This document shows, in pieces, positions 7,357 through 13,267 of a DNA stretch of 13,267 nt. The notes below the pieces were generated by a model, which was not told where the DNA came from, searched no databases, and saw only the letters and a list, made by a program, of their open reading frames with translations. The stretch covers positions 1 to 13,267 of the forward strand of contig DASYSA010000619.1 in assembly GCA_036003885.1 (NCBI GenBank), in the 5' to 3' direction. The stretch's first letter is position 1; each line of letters starts with the position of its first letter. The DNA comes from DASYSA01 sp036003885. GTDB lineage: Bacteria > Acidobacteriota > Blastocatellia > UBA7656. The translations under genes were made by a program, and so were the position numbers.

Positions 7357-8358
7357 CTAACGGTTCAAAACCACTCTTGTGATCTCCCACTTAGCCCATC
7401 CCGCAACTGTCTTACCTGTGCTGATATCCACGATCTCTAGTGAGACGGCAACGGGAACAAGACGGCCCCGGCTTCTGACGCCCCACAGCGGTATCGTCCG
7501 AACTTGCGAGCGACGCGTGACGGGTTCCTCAGCACTCGCCAGGTCGCCGTGGTTGAAATGAACCGTGCGAGATTCGCCCGGCAGAATCTCTACCTCAGGG
7601 CTCACGGCAATGACGTCTCCGTTCTTGTCGCAAACTTTCACCTGCAAGCTGATTGGTTCGCCTGTCTCGTCTGGCTTAGACAAATTGCGGGCACTGAACA
7701 ACAGCGACTGAGCTGGCACGATTCCCACCGAATACGATAAAAACCGAACACTCCCGTCGCCGAAAACAGGCCCACTGCCGCCCTCCGAAGGCGGCCGTTC
7801 CCCGACCAACAATGTGTTGCTTGTTCCGTCCGTTATACTTGCAAGAGTCGTCTCTCCCGTGTCGTTGACCAGCTCAAACGAAGCCGGAAGAAACTCCACC
7901 GCCCTTTCCTTGATGGCTTGAGCTCCAGCTTCGTCCAAGCCGCTGGCCCAGACCTTCAGTTCCGCGAACACTTCAACTCGCCCTGTGTTTCGGTCGCCCC
8001 GCCGGGGAATCGCGTTGCGGCTGATGTTGAACCTATAGAAGAACTTGGGTGGGATTTGCGCTTTCTCGGTTTGCCCGACCACTTCGCCGCGCTCGTCGTA
8101 GAGAATCAGACTTGCGCCGATTACAACAGGGTCATTCTCATCCGGGCCGGTCGGCACCAGGTTTGCCAGCGTAGCAAGCATTGATTGCTCGTTCGCTACT
8201 CCGACGCCCCAGTGGAAGCTCAATACGTCGATTTGGCCTTTGCGATCCCCGGAGCGGTTTGTTGCAGCCTGCGCTGGAAGTTGACACAAGCAAACGGCTA
8301 TCAGCGACAACGCCGCCAACCGAGTGATAAGTGTTCTCTGAATAAAGTTGATTCTCAT
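7357..8358 (-). CDS. Secreted two-unit protein with DGTSNT/DGSVRF linker
   Basis: A 333-residue exported protein of unknown function. The signal peptide spans residues 1-31 (likely cleavage after AQA). Two related units follow. Unit 1 (about 58-172) runs from QSMLATLANL through LILYDERGEVV to FELVNDTGETT. Unit 2 (about 217-318) runs from QSLLFSARNL through VKVCDKNGDVI to LEIVDISTGKT. The linker carries DGTSNTLLVGE (177-187) and FGDGSVRFLS (199-208), short motifs otherwise typical of DUF1559 pilin-like proteins of Planctomycetes, where they are much further apart. No membrane anchor or catalytic motif is visible, so a surface or periplasmic structural or binding role is only a guess. ATG 8358 has AAAGGAG (8373-8367) at good spacing. 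A Crp-like palindrome lies about 100 bases upstream, after the Crp-family gene. Confidence 0.8.
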   Translation of the reverse strand: MRINFIQRTLITRLAALSLIAVCLCQLPAQAATNRSGDRKGQIDVLSFHWGVGVANEQSMLATLANLVPTGPDENDPVVIGASLILYDERGEVVGQTEKAQIPPKFFYRFNISRNAIPRRGDRNTGRVEVFAELKVWASGLDEAGAQAIKERAVEFLPASFELVNDTGETTLASITDGTSNTLLVGERPPSEGGSGPVFGDGSVRFLSYSVGIVPAQSLLFSARNLSKPDETGEPISLQVKVCDKNGDVIAVSPEVEILPGESRTVHFNHGDLASAEEPVTRRSQVRTIPLWGVRSRGRLVPVAVSLEIVDISTGKTVAGWAKWEITRVVLNR

Positions 8359-8451
8359 GATTAGACTCCTTTCTGAACCTCTCTCCCAATTTCGAACGCG
8401 GACAATCTAACTCGACCGGCGAAAGGTGGCAGCGAGGTAGTTCACTTGCGG

Positions 8452-8471
8452 GGTGTGGACTGGTTCACACC
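8452..8471. promoter_or_regulatory. Crp/Fnr-type inverted repeat upstream of the two-unit secreted protein
   Basis: GGTGTG-N8-CACACC is a perfect 6-bp inverted repeat. Its core TGTG-N8-CACA has exactly the Crp geometry (TGTGA-N6-TCACA), with one half-site TCACA perfect and the other TGTGG. It is centred about 103 bases upstream of ATG 8358 and 17 bases after the stop of the Crp-family gene. It could instead form an RNA hairpin ending that gene, but no T-tract follows on the minus strand. Confidence 0.5.
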
Positions 8472-8487
8472 AGCGTGCTGCGTCGCA

Positions 8488-9204
8488 TTAACAGCGTTTG
8501 GCAAGCGCCTGCTGGTTATGAATGGTGAGGTAGTGTCGACGGTCGGCGGAGATGTATCCTCTCTCCTTATATGAGACCAGAATCTTATTGGTGTGTTCGC
8601 GCGAGGCGCCGGTGAGAGCGGCGATGTCGCTTTGTGTCAGGCGAATAGGAATATAGAGGTCGCCGTTCGGCAGTTGTTGTCCGTACCTCTGGGCAAATGC
8701 GAGGATATGGCGGGCGATGCGGTTTTCGGCTTCGCGCGCCGCAAGCGCCTGAATCTGTTCGTTGGCCAACCGCAGTCGCGCCGAAAGAACGCAGGCCAGG
8801 TTATAAGCAAGCAGAGGCATCTCATACAGGAAGCGGCGAAACGACGAGCGATCAAGCCAGAGCATTTCTGACTCTTCAATCGTTACGACCGTAGCCGACC
8901 GCCCCACTTGATCCAGCAGGCTCATTTCGCCGACCGATTCGCCGGGACCGAGAATCGAGATAATCACGTCGCGTCCGTCGTACTGCTCGACATGGACTTT
9001 GACTGTTCCACTGAGGATGAAATACACGACCTCGCCCGGTTGCTCGACGGTCATCAGAGTTGTGCCGGCAGGTTGGGTTTTGGAGTGTAGCACCTCGCTC
9101 AGTTGCTTTAATTGAGGCTCTGTTAGATTGCGAAACAAGGCGATGCGGCTGAGACTGCTAACAACATCCTGTGCTGGTCTAGTGCTCATTTTGACGGCCT
9201 TCAT
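8488..9204 (-). CDS. Crp/Fnr-family transcriptional regulator
   Basis: Cytoplasmic one-component regulator. The cyclic-nucleotide-binding fold spans about residues 20-130 and includes VVYFILSGTVKVHVE. Its phosphate-binding cassette GEMSLLDQVGRSATV keeps the Glu and Arg-Ser-Ala of the cAMP pocket. A long dimer helix follows, then a C-terminal helix-turn-helix (LTQSDIAALTGASREHTNKIL, then GYISADRRHYLTI) matching the Crp recognition helix region. There is no N-terminal cysteine cluster, so it is not an Fnr-type iron-sulfur sensor; cAMP or a related nucleotide is the likelier ligand. Start: ATG 9204 (238 residues) has GGAG at 6 bases; TTG 9216 has a stronger GAGGAGG about 10 bases upstream and would add four residues. 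It stands upstream of, and co-oriented with, the secreted-protein genes, and is divergent from the winged-helix gene. Confidence 0.93.
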   Translation of the reverse strand: MKAVKMSTRPAQDVVSSLSRIALFRNLTEPQLKQLSEVLHSKTQPAGTTLMTVEQPGEVVYFILSGTVKVHVEQYDGRDVIISILGPGESVGEMSLLDQVGRSATVVTIEESEMLWLDRSSFRRFLYEMPLLAYNLACVLSARLRLANEQIQALAAREAENRIARHILAFAQRYGQQLPNGDLYIPIRLTQSDIAALTGASREHTNKILVSYKERGYISADRRHYLTIHNQQALAKRC

Positions 9205-9277
9205 AAGCTGCTCCAAACAGTCGGCACCTCCTCTACGTTGATTGAGTTTGCTCCATCCGTGCCGCCTTCATTCGTGG

Positions 9278-9290
9278 TTGTGCCTCACAA
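9278..9290. promoter_or_regulatory. Short palindrome in the divergent intergenic region
   Basis: TTGTG-CCT-CACAA is a perfect 5-bp inverted repeat around 3 bases, within the roughly 280-base region between the divergent Crp-family and winged-helix genes. It lies 62-74 bases upstream of the crp-like start codon. It has GTG/CAC half-sites but not the 8-base spacing of a Crp site. Function unproven; chance occurrence is quite possible. Confidence 0.25.
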
Positions 9291-9461
9291 AGTTCGGGTA
9301 AAATTTGTTGCGGACATCCTGCATCTCGGCTCATTGCCTCGACCGAGCTTCCGTATTAGAATTGGGGCGCTCGGTCTGCGTTGCCGCTCATCGCTGACGC
9401 GGTTTCCTCACAGCGCCCATAAGAATACGGTTCGATAGGCTGGAGAGTCCTTAAGAAGATC

Positions 9462-9488
9462 CTAAATAATTGCTAAAGTTTGCCTAAA
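9462..9488 (+). promoter_or_regulatory. Three CTAAA direct repeats at 11-base spacing, probable winged-helix operator
   Basis: CTAAA occurs at 9462-9466, 9473-9477 and 9484-9488, each exactly 11 bases apart. A weaker TTAAG at 9451-9455 falls on the same spacing. Direct repeats of about one helical turn are the known layout for tandem binding by OmpR/PhoB-class winged-helix domains. The array ends 11 bases before ATG 9500 of a gene that encodes such a domain. Binding here would cover the ribosome site or core promoter, suggesting autoregulation. AAAGGG (9486-9491), overlapping the last repeat, is the likely ribosome site. Confidence 0.55.
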
Positions 9489-9499
9489 GGGTCGAAAGG

Positions 9500-11452
9500 A
9501 TGAGTCCGCAAGAGAAACACGTGAGAATAATTGGGGAGGAGACGCGCTTCTACGACTTCGGTCCTTTCCGCGTGGACGCCTCAGAACGCCTCCTATTGAG
9601 GAATGGCGCGCCGATACCGTTGACCCCCAAGGTTTTCGATCTTCTTCTCCTGCTTATGCGCAATCTCGGCAACGTGCTCAGCAAAGATGAAATAATGAGC
9701 AAGCTGTGGCCCGACACCATCGTTGAGGAAAACAATCTCACCGTGAATATGTCAGCGCTCAGGAAGGCTTTGAACGACGATTCATCTCAGCCGCAGTACA
9801 TCGAGACGATCCCGCGGCGAGGCTATCGTTTCGTGGCCGAGGTGAGAGAAGTGAATGCGGGCGCCGCCCCTTCGGCAAGAACGACCGAACCGGGCAGCAT
9901 TATTGACGCTTCCCTGACGAGTACGGAGAGGGATGTCGCCGCCCTCAGCGCCTTGGGTGCCGTTTCCAATTTCGACTGGATGAAACGTCATAAATTCGCT
10001 CTTAGCGCATTGACCATTGTCTTCCTTGCTCTGACAGGAATGTCACTTTCCTCGCTCTTCAAATCGGAGCGGGCCATTGAATCGTTGGCGGTGCTGCCCT
10101 TCGTCAACGGCAGCGCAGAGCCGCAGGCAGAATATCTGAGCGATGGCATTACCGAGAGTCTGGTCAATAAACTGTCGCAATTGCCTGGTCTGCGTGTTAA
10201 AGCTCACAGCACGATCCTTCGCTATAAGGGGCGCAATCTCAATCCCCCGGAGATCGGGCGCGATCTGGGCGTGCAGGCGGTGCTGACGGGAACGGTGACT
10301 CAACGCGGCAACTCGCTCGTTGTTCAGGCCGAGATGGTGCGAGTCTCCGATGGGGCGCAAATCTGGGGCGAGCATTATAGTCGCGAACCAGCCGACATCT
10401 TGGCGGTGCAAGAAGAGGTGGCCCGAAGAATAGCGGATGCGTCACATCTGAAACTGACCGGCGCCCAGCAACAGCATCTTGCGAGACGCTACACGGAGAA
10501 TATTGAAGCCTACAATCTCTATCTCAAAGGACGCTATCACGAACGTCACTTCACCTCAGATCAAGTGAAGCTCGGAATCGACTACTTCAGAAAAGCTATC
10601 GAAAAAGATCCCGGCTATGCGCTGGCCTATGCCGGGCTGGCGGACAGCTACGTTGCCTTGGGAGCTTACTATGTTCTTCCGCCCGCGGAAGCGTTTGCCG
10701 AAGCCCGCCAGGCGGCAACTCGCGCTGTGGATCTGGATCAAACCCTGTCCGAAGCCTATGTCTCACTGGCGATGGTTCAGTACTGCTACGATTGGGATTG
10801 GCTGAATTACGAGAAGAATTCCCGGCGCGCCGGAGAGCTGAACCCGAACGATGCGAAGAACTACTATGTGCATTCTGAATACCTCGCGGCGATTGGGCAT
10901 TTCGAAGAAGCAATAGCCGGAGCGAAACGAGCGCGGGAACTGGAGTCTCCCCTGGACGTCGACACGAACCTGGGGTGGATACTCTATTTGGCACGCAGGT
11001 ACGATGAGGCCATCGAACAATATCAGAAGGCAGTCGACCTGGACCCCGACCTCTTTCGACCACATCGCCTGCTCGGTCTGGCTTACTTGCAAAAAGATCG
11101 GCAGGACCAGGCCATAGCTGAGATCCAAAAATCAGTAATTCTTTCTGGTGGGAGCCTGGAGGAGAAGGCATACCTCGGCTACGCTTGCGGCGTGGCAGGA
11201 CGGCGAAGCGAAGCCATCAAAATGCTGGGCGAACTAAAGGCGCGGGCCGAACGCGAGTACGTTTCACCATACCTGATGGCATTGGTCGGAATGGGCTTAG
11301 GCAACAAAGATCAGGCTCTCAGCTGGCTAGACCAAGCGTATGATGCCCGCTCCGTCAATCTGATTTACCTGAATGTGGAACCGATCTTTGACAACCTCCG
11401 GTCAGCCCCACGATTCAACGATCTGCTGCGACGCGTTGGGTTACCTTCGTGA
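9500..11452 (+). CDS. Membrane-tethered winged-helix regulator with TolB-like and TPR domains (CadC-like architecture)
   Basis: A 650-residue one-component transmembrane regulator. Residues about 19-114 form an OmpR-class winged-helix DNA-binding domain (FGPFRVDASERLLLRNG, PLTPKVFDLLLLLM, then IETIPRRGYRFVAEV). A linker leads to one membrane helix (about 165-187). The part beyond it is probably periplasmic. Residues about 192-320 match the TolB-N/FlgO-like domain that follows such regulators (SLAVLPFVN, YLSDGITESLVNKLSQLPGL, GVQAVLTGTV, AQIWGEHY). Tetratricopeptide repeats follow from about 335 to 640 (for example AIEKDPGYALAYAGLADSY, and YDEAIEQYQKAVDLDPDLF). The likely mode is sensing through the TPR/TolB part and binding DNA from the membrane. 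The signal is unknown. This architecture is common in Acidobacteriota. Start ATG 9500 follows AAAGGG by 8 bases. It is divergent from the Crp-family gene. Confidence 0.92.
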   Translation: MSPQEKHVRIIGEETRFYDFGPFRVDASERLLLRNGAPIPLTPKVFDLLLLLMRNLGNVLSKDEIMSKLWPDTIVEENNLTVNMSALRKALNDDSSQPQYIETIPRRGYRFVAEVREVNAGAAPSARTTEPGSIIDASLTSTERDVAALSALGAVSNFDWMKRHKFALSALTIVFLALTGMSLSSLFKSERAIESLAVLPFVNGSAEPQAEYLSDGITESLVNKLSQLPGLRVKAHSTILRYKGRNLNPPEIGRDLGVQAVLTGTVTQRGNSLVVQAEMVRVSDGAQIWGEHYSREPADILAVQEEVARRIADASHLKLTGAQQQHLARRYTENIEAYNLYLKGRYHERHFTSDQVKLGIDYFRKAIEKDPGYALAYAGLADSYVALGAYYVLPPAEAFAEARQAATRAVDLDQTLSEAYVSLAMVQYCYDWDWLNYEKNSRRAGELNPNDAKNYYVHSEYLAAIGHFEEAIAGAKRARELESPLDVDTNLGWILYLARRYDEAIEQYQKAVDLDPDLFRPHRLLGLAYLQKDRQDQAIAEIQKSVILSGGSLEEKAYLGYACGVAGRRSEAIKMLGELKARAEREYVSPYLMALVGMGLGNKDQALSWLDQAYDARSVNLIYLNVEPIFDNLRSAPRFNDLLRRVGLPS

Positions 11453-11477
11453 GACTCTTGCATTTCCGCCCTCTACG

Positions 11478-11637
11478 TAGCTTTCCCGCCCGCTCATTGT
11501 CCCGGCCTCGCTCAAAGTGCATCGCAAGATACGCCGCAATCTCACCGGCGCGCTCTCCATGGACCTCCTCTCCTCGTTCTCCTGTTCATTGAGCACGTTC
11601 TGATACAAAGCGTGAATAAAGCCGTACCGAGTATCGC
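11478..11637 (-). pseudogene. Remnant of a large ATPase/TPR regulator (kinase-associated AAA type)
   Basis: Minus-strand fragments in two frames. RYGFIHALYQNVL (within 11635-11564) and GERAGEIAAYLAMHFERGRD (11558-11499, the reading continuing to 11478) match consecutive conserved stretches of predicted ATPase regulators. In those proteins FIHALYQNVLYER... is followed by ...GERAGEIAAELAMHFERGRD and then TPR repeats. Here about 20 intervening residues are garbled and the frame shifts. Neither start, ATP-binding motif nor C-terminus remains. In some bacteria such ATPase-TPR parts are fused behind a Ser/Thr kinase domain, and a kinase fragment lies upstream on this same strand. Confidence 0.65.
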
Positions 11638-11799
11638 TTGCTCTGGCGCGGACTTTACGAGGATTTTTTGAATTCAGCTGATTTGAATGACACGGCTTGC
11701 TTGATCCTCGATGTGCGAATGCCAGGGATCAGCGGCCTTGAGCTGCAAGCGGAGTTGGCAGCTTCAAATCGTCGGATTCCGATCATATTCGTCGCAGGA
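11638..11799 (+). pseudogene. Response-regulator receiver-domain fragment
   Basis: The plus-strand frame reads EDFLNSADLNDTACLILDVRMPG, continuing ISGLELQAELAASNRRIPIIFVAG. This is the middle of a FixJ/LuxR-type receiver domain. The phosphoacceptor Asp lies in LILDVRMP. The N-terminal acidic pair is missing, and so are the Lys-containing C-terminal third and the output domain. An in-frame TAA (11617-11619) lies just upstream and unrelated residues follow to a stop at 11830-11832. The ORF could start at TTG 11638, but a receiver lacking its acidic pocket and Lys would not be functional. Confidence 0.75.
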
Positions 11800-11817
11800 G
11801 TTTGCGAGATTGTTTTG

Positions 11818-12051
11818 CGTGTGATGGATTAGCTCACCCGGCGTCTGAGCACCGATGAAGTCCATCGCAATGAGGTGGGTGTCGTCGTGCTCGCCGAGCT
11901 CATAGATGGAAGCGATGCTCGGATGATTGAGCGCCCCAGCCGCTATTGCCTCTTGTTCGAAGCGCCGCATTCGGTCTTTATTAGACGCGAGATCGGCGGG
12001 AAGAATCTTCAGCGCAACTCTACGATCGCGCCTCGAATAGTAGACCGCCGA
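11818..12051 (-). pseudogene. Ser/Thr protein kinase N-lobe fragment (Pkn type)
   Basis: The minus-strand frame downstream of TGA 12054-12052 reads RRVALKILPADLASNKDRM, RRFEQEAIAAGALNHPSIAS, IYELGEHDDTHLIAMDFI and on to ELIHHT. These are strand beta-3 with the ATP-binding Lys (VALK), helix C with its Glu (FEQEA), and the hinge of bacterial eukaryote-like kinases. The glycine loop upstream is destroyed and the catalytic HRD and DFG motifs are absent. The similarity stops near 11818, beside the opposite-strand receiver fragment. It cannot be an active kinase. It may come from the same ancestral gene as the ATPase fragment at 11478-11637 (kinase domain followed by ATPase/TPR). Confidence 0.75.
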
Positions 12052-12273
12052 TCAGACGGATTTGACGGAGTTCCACTGATAAACCTGTGACGTCCGTCCA
12101 GGCCCGTGTTCCATACTTTTGGTGGTACAAAAGCAACCGGCGGAGGCTGCCAAAGATTTAATCGCTACCGTTTCCAGCCCGTGCACTGGCTTGAGCGCCT
12201 CCGCCAATGATTCAACGCGCGAGAATGCCCTCTTTGCCAACTTGTTTCGTCCGATTAGCCAATCGTACACCCT
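12052..12273. other. Unassigned stretch within the gene graveyard
   Basis: Two opposing ORFs (minus 12270-12052; plus 12119-12397) overlap here. Neither shows a domain, signal peptide or convincing ribosome site. The minus-strand reading (MYDWLIGRNKLAKRAFSRVE...) is open for 72 codons and could be another remnant, but I recognise no family. Confidence 0.35.
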
Positions 12274-12642
12274 TTATTTTAGGAACATCCCCGCTTCGGA
12301 CAGCGCTGCAGGAGCATGTTTCAAGACGAAGCGTGCGACCTTACGACCCAGTCGTGCGCCGACCTCGTCGGAGTTGCGGAAGCGAATTCCTGAATAGATT
12401 CGCGCTTCGATAACTTCATCGACGCCTTCGTTGAATGTCTGCCACTGACGTGTAATGCCGGTCTGTGTGACCATGATCGGCACGCCCGGGTTGTCTTCAA
12501 ACACCGACTCCAGGATCATCGCCATCGCACTGCTGACCGTTGCGTGTCCAGATGGGTATTCAGGGTGCGGAGGCGTCGCGATGAGAGGCGCCCAGGCCCC
12601 ATCAGCCGCGGTGGCCTAGTTGCCATCTGAGTCGCCGCCGCA
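12274..12642 (-). pseudogene. Vanadium-dependent haloperoxidase / PAP2-type C-terminal remnant
   Basis: The minus-strand frame reads DGN, stop, then ATAADGAWAPLIATPPHPEY, PSGHATVSSAMAMILESVF, and ends with EARIYSGIRFRNSDEVGARLGRKVARFVLKHA. This is the C-terminal catalytic part of vanadium haloperoxidase/PAP2 family enzymes. PSGHA keeps the acid-base His. The later motif normally reads GIHF, where the His binds vanadate or phosphate. Here it is GIRF, which would abolish cofactor binding. TAG 12618-12616 interrupts the frame between DGN and ATAAD, and TGA 12645-12643 closes it further upstream. The helical N-terminal three quarters of the enzyme are missing. The ORF from ATG 12525 would yield an 83-residue piece lacking PSGH. 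Confidence 0.8.
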
Positions 12643-12677
12643 TCAACATCACCAATGGGGCCGTCAGAGTTTCAATC

Positions 12678-12698
12678 GACCTGTTCTAGCGACAGGTC
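12678..12698. terminator. Perfect 7-bp hairpin at the end of the lipoprotein gene
   Basis: GACCTGT (12678-12684) and ACAGGTC (12692-12698) form a perfect stem with a 7-base loop. It overlaps the TGA (12699-12697) of the lipoprotein gene and stands before the haloperoxidase remnant. No T-tract follows on the minus strand, so intrinsic termination is doubtful. It could stabilise the mRNA end or mark a rearrangement joint. Confidence 0.35.
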
Positions 12699-13267
12699 AT
12701 CGCTGGTGTTCGATCGTCTTGTCCAGCAGTGCCTTCGTCTGGTCGAGCGAGAGCCCTTTCGTCGGGCTGGTGACTTGTACTATCAGCATCTTGCCTTTTA
12801 CCCCGGCATAGCAACCGGACATAATCAGTCCATCCTTTTGGGACGCCGGTGGCGTCAAGATCGAACACCATACGCTGCCGAAGTCTTTTGCCTCTTCCGT
12901 CCAATGCGCCTCCTTGAGGGCTTCGATCCCTGGATTGTGCTTGGCGAGGGCATTGACACTCGCGCCCGGCGGGAGGGGCGCGGTGCTTACAGTCAGTTGG
13001 CCCCGGCGGGTTGGTAGGTTCCACATACAACTGTGTGACCCAGCCCCTTTGGTCGCACTTTGGATGAGCCTATCGGCCGAGTGGGGCTCGCTCGGTTTCT
13101 CTCCCGTAGCGGCCTCGATGTCGTCGGAGGTTAGCAGCGTGCAGGCAGATTGATCTGTTACTTCTCCGGCCGCAGGCTGAGGCTGACCTTCGGGTTGAGA
13201 TCCTTGCGTCGACCCGCAAGAAGTTATTAGCAGATTGGTGACCAGGATAAACATCAATGCGAGTTTC
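12697..13267 (-). CDS. Secreted lipoprotein of unknown function, 5' end outside window
   Basis: The frame is open to the right edge. Lys-Leu-Ala precedes the in-window Met, so the true start is probably just beyond it, giving a normal charged signal-peptide N-terminus. The hydrophobic stretch ends in LLITSC, a lipobox; the Cys (residue 14 counted from TTG 13257) would be lipidated and anchor the protein in the membrane. A Gly/Gln/Pro-rich linker leads to a compact domain of about 150 residues that begins ACTLLTSDDIEAATGEKP. It has four further cysteines (39, 77, 131, 149), enough for two disulfides. This layout resembles small DUF3558-like lipoproteins (ACxLLT...SCxW), but I cannot assign a family firmly or a function. 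It ends at TGA 12699-12697. Confidence 0.75.
   Translation of the reverse strand, partial: KLALMFILVTNLLITSCGSTQGSQPEGQPQPAAGEVTDQSACTLLTSDDIEAATGEKPSEPHSADRLIQSATKGAGSHSCMWNLPTRRGQLTVSTAPLPPGASVNALAKHNPGIEALKEAHWTEEAKDFGSVWCSILTPPASQKDGLIMSGCYAGVKGKMLIVQVTSPTKGLSLDQTKALLDKTIEHQR

Noticed and set aside
9238..9438. 66-codon plus-strand ORF in the divergent intergenic region
   Set aside because: TTG start without a ribosome site, Arg/Pro/Ser-rich random-looking reading, and it sits in a region expected to hold promoters.
10596..11171. 191-codon minus-strand ORF inside the TPR regulator gene
   Set aside because: Ser/Pro/Arg-rich shadow of the TPR coding frame, with no own ribosome site or domain.
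12119..12397. 92-codon plus-strand ORF across the graveyard
   Set aside because: It overlaps the clear haloperoxidase frame on the other strand and shows no family resemblance.
11453..12660. Insertion sequence or integron as cause of the fragment cluster
   Set aside because: No transposase or integrase reading, no terminal inverted repeats and no target-site duplications could be seen by eye.
12686..13030. Minus-strand ORF of 114 codons beside the lipoprotein frame
   Set aside because: Out-of-frame shadow of the lipoprotein gene, whose lipobox and cysteine pattern are far more convincing.

Overview
The window looks like a chromosomal piece of an Acidobacteriota-type bacterium, possibly Blastocatellia. 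This is inferred from gene style, not from any marker gene. The clues are a membrane-tethered winged-helix/TolB-like/TPR regulator, secreted proteins of a type I associate with that phylum, and remnants of eukaryote-like Ser/Thr kinase and kinase/ATPase regulator genes. No rRNA, tRNA, CRISPR array, transposase or integrase was found.

Left part (1-4686, + strand): a compact envelope-glycan or glycolipid set. It holds the 3' nine-tenths of an asparagine synthase-type amidotransferase, an overlapping ArnT/PMT-like GT39 glycosyltransferase, and an HpnI-type (GT21-like) glycosyltransferase. After a 318-base gap comes a Tat-exported NHL beta-propeller protein (5005-6084). It is preceded by a 15-codon leader ORF whose stop codon overlaps its start codon.

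Middle part (6127-9204, - strand): a Crp/Fnr-family regulator gene and, downstream of it, a small family of secreted proteins built from one repeated unit of about 110 residues. One copy (7357-8358) is intact with two units joined by an unusual DGTSNT...DGSVRF linker. The next copy is split: unit 1 is an intact ORF (6600-7190), while unit 2 (6182-6599) is cut off by a +1 frameshift at TTTTAAC and an in-frame TAA. A Crp-like inverted repeat (8452-8471) lies between the regulator gene and the intact copy, which suggests direct control.

Right part: a divergent + strand gene (9500-11452) encodes a winged-helix/TM/TolB-like/TPR regulator. It is preceded by three CTAAA repeats at exact 11-base spacing, the layout expected for OmpR-class DNA-binding domains. 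Beyond it (11453-12660) is a gene graveyard. Within about 1.2 kb lie pieces of a kinase-associated ATPase (-), a response-regulator receiver (+), a Ser/Thr kinase (-) and a vanadium haloperoxidase/PAP2 enzyme (-). The window ends inside a lipoprotein gene (-) that runs off the right edge.
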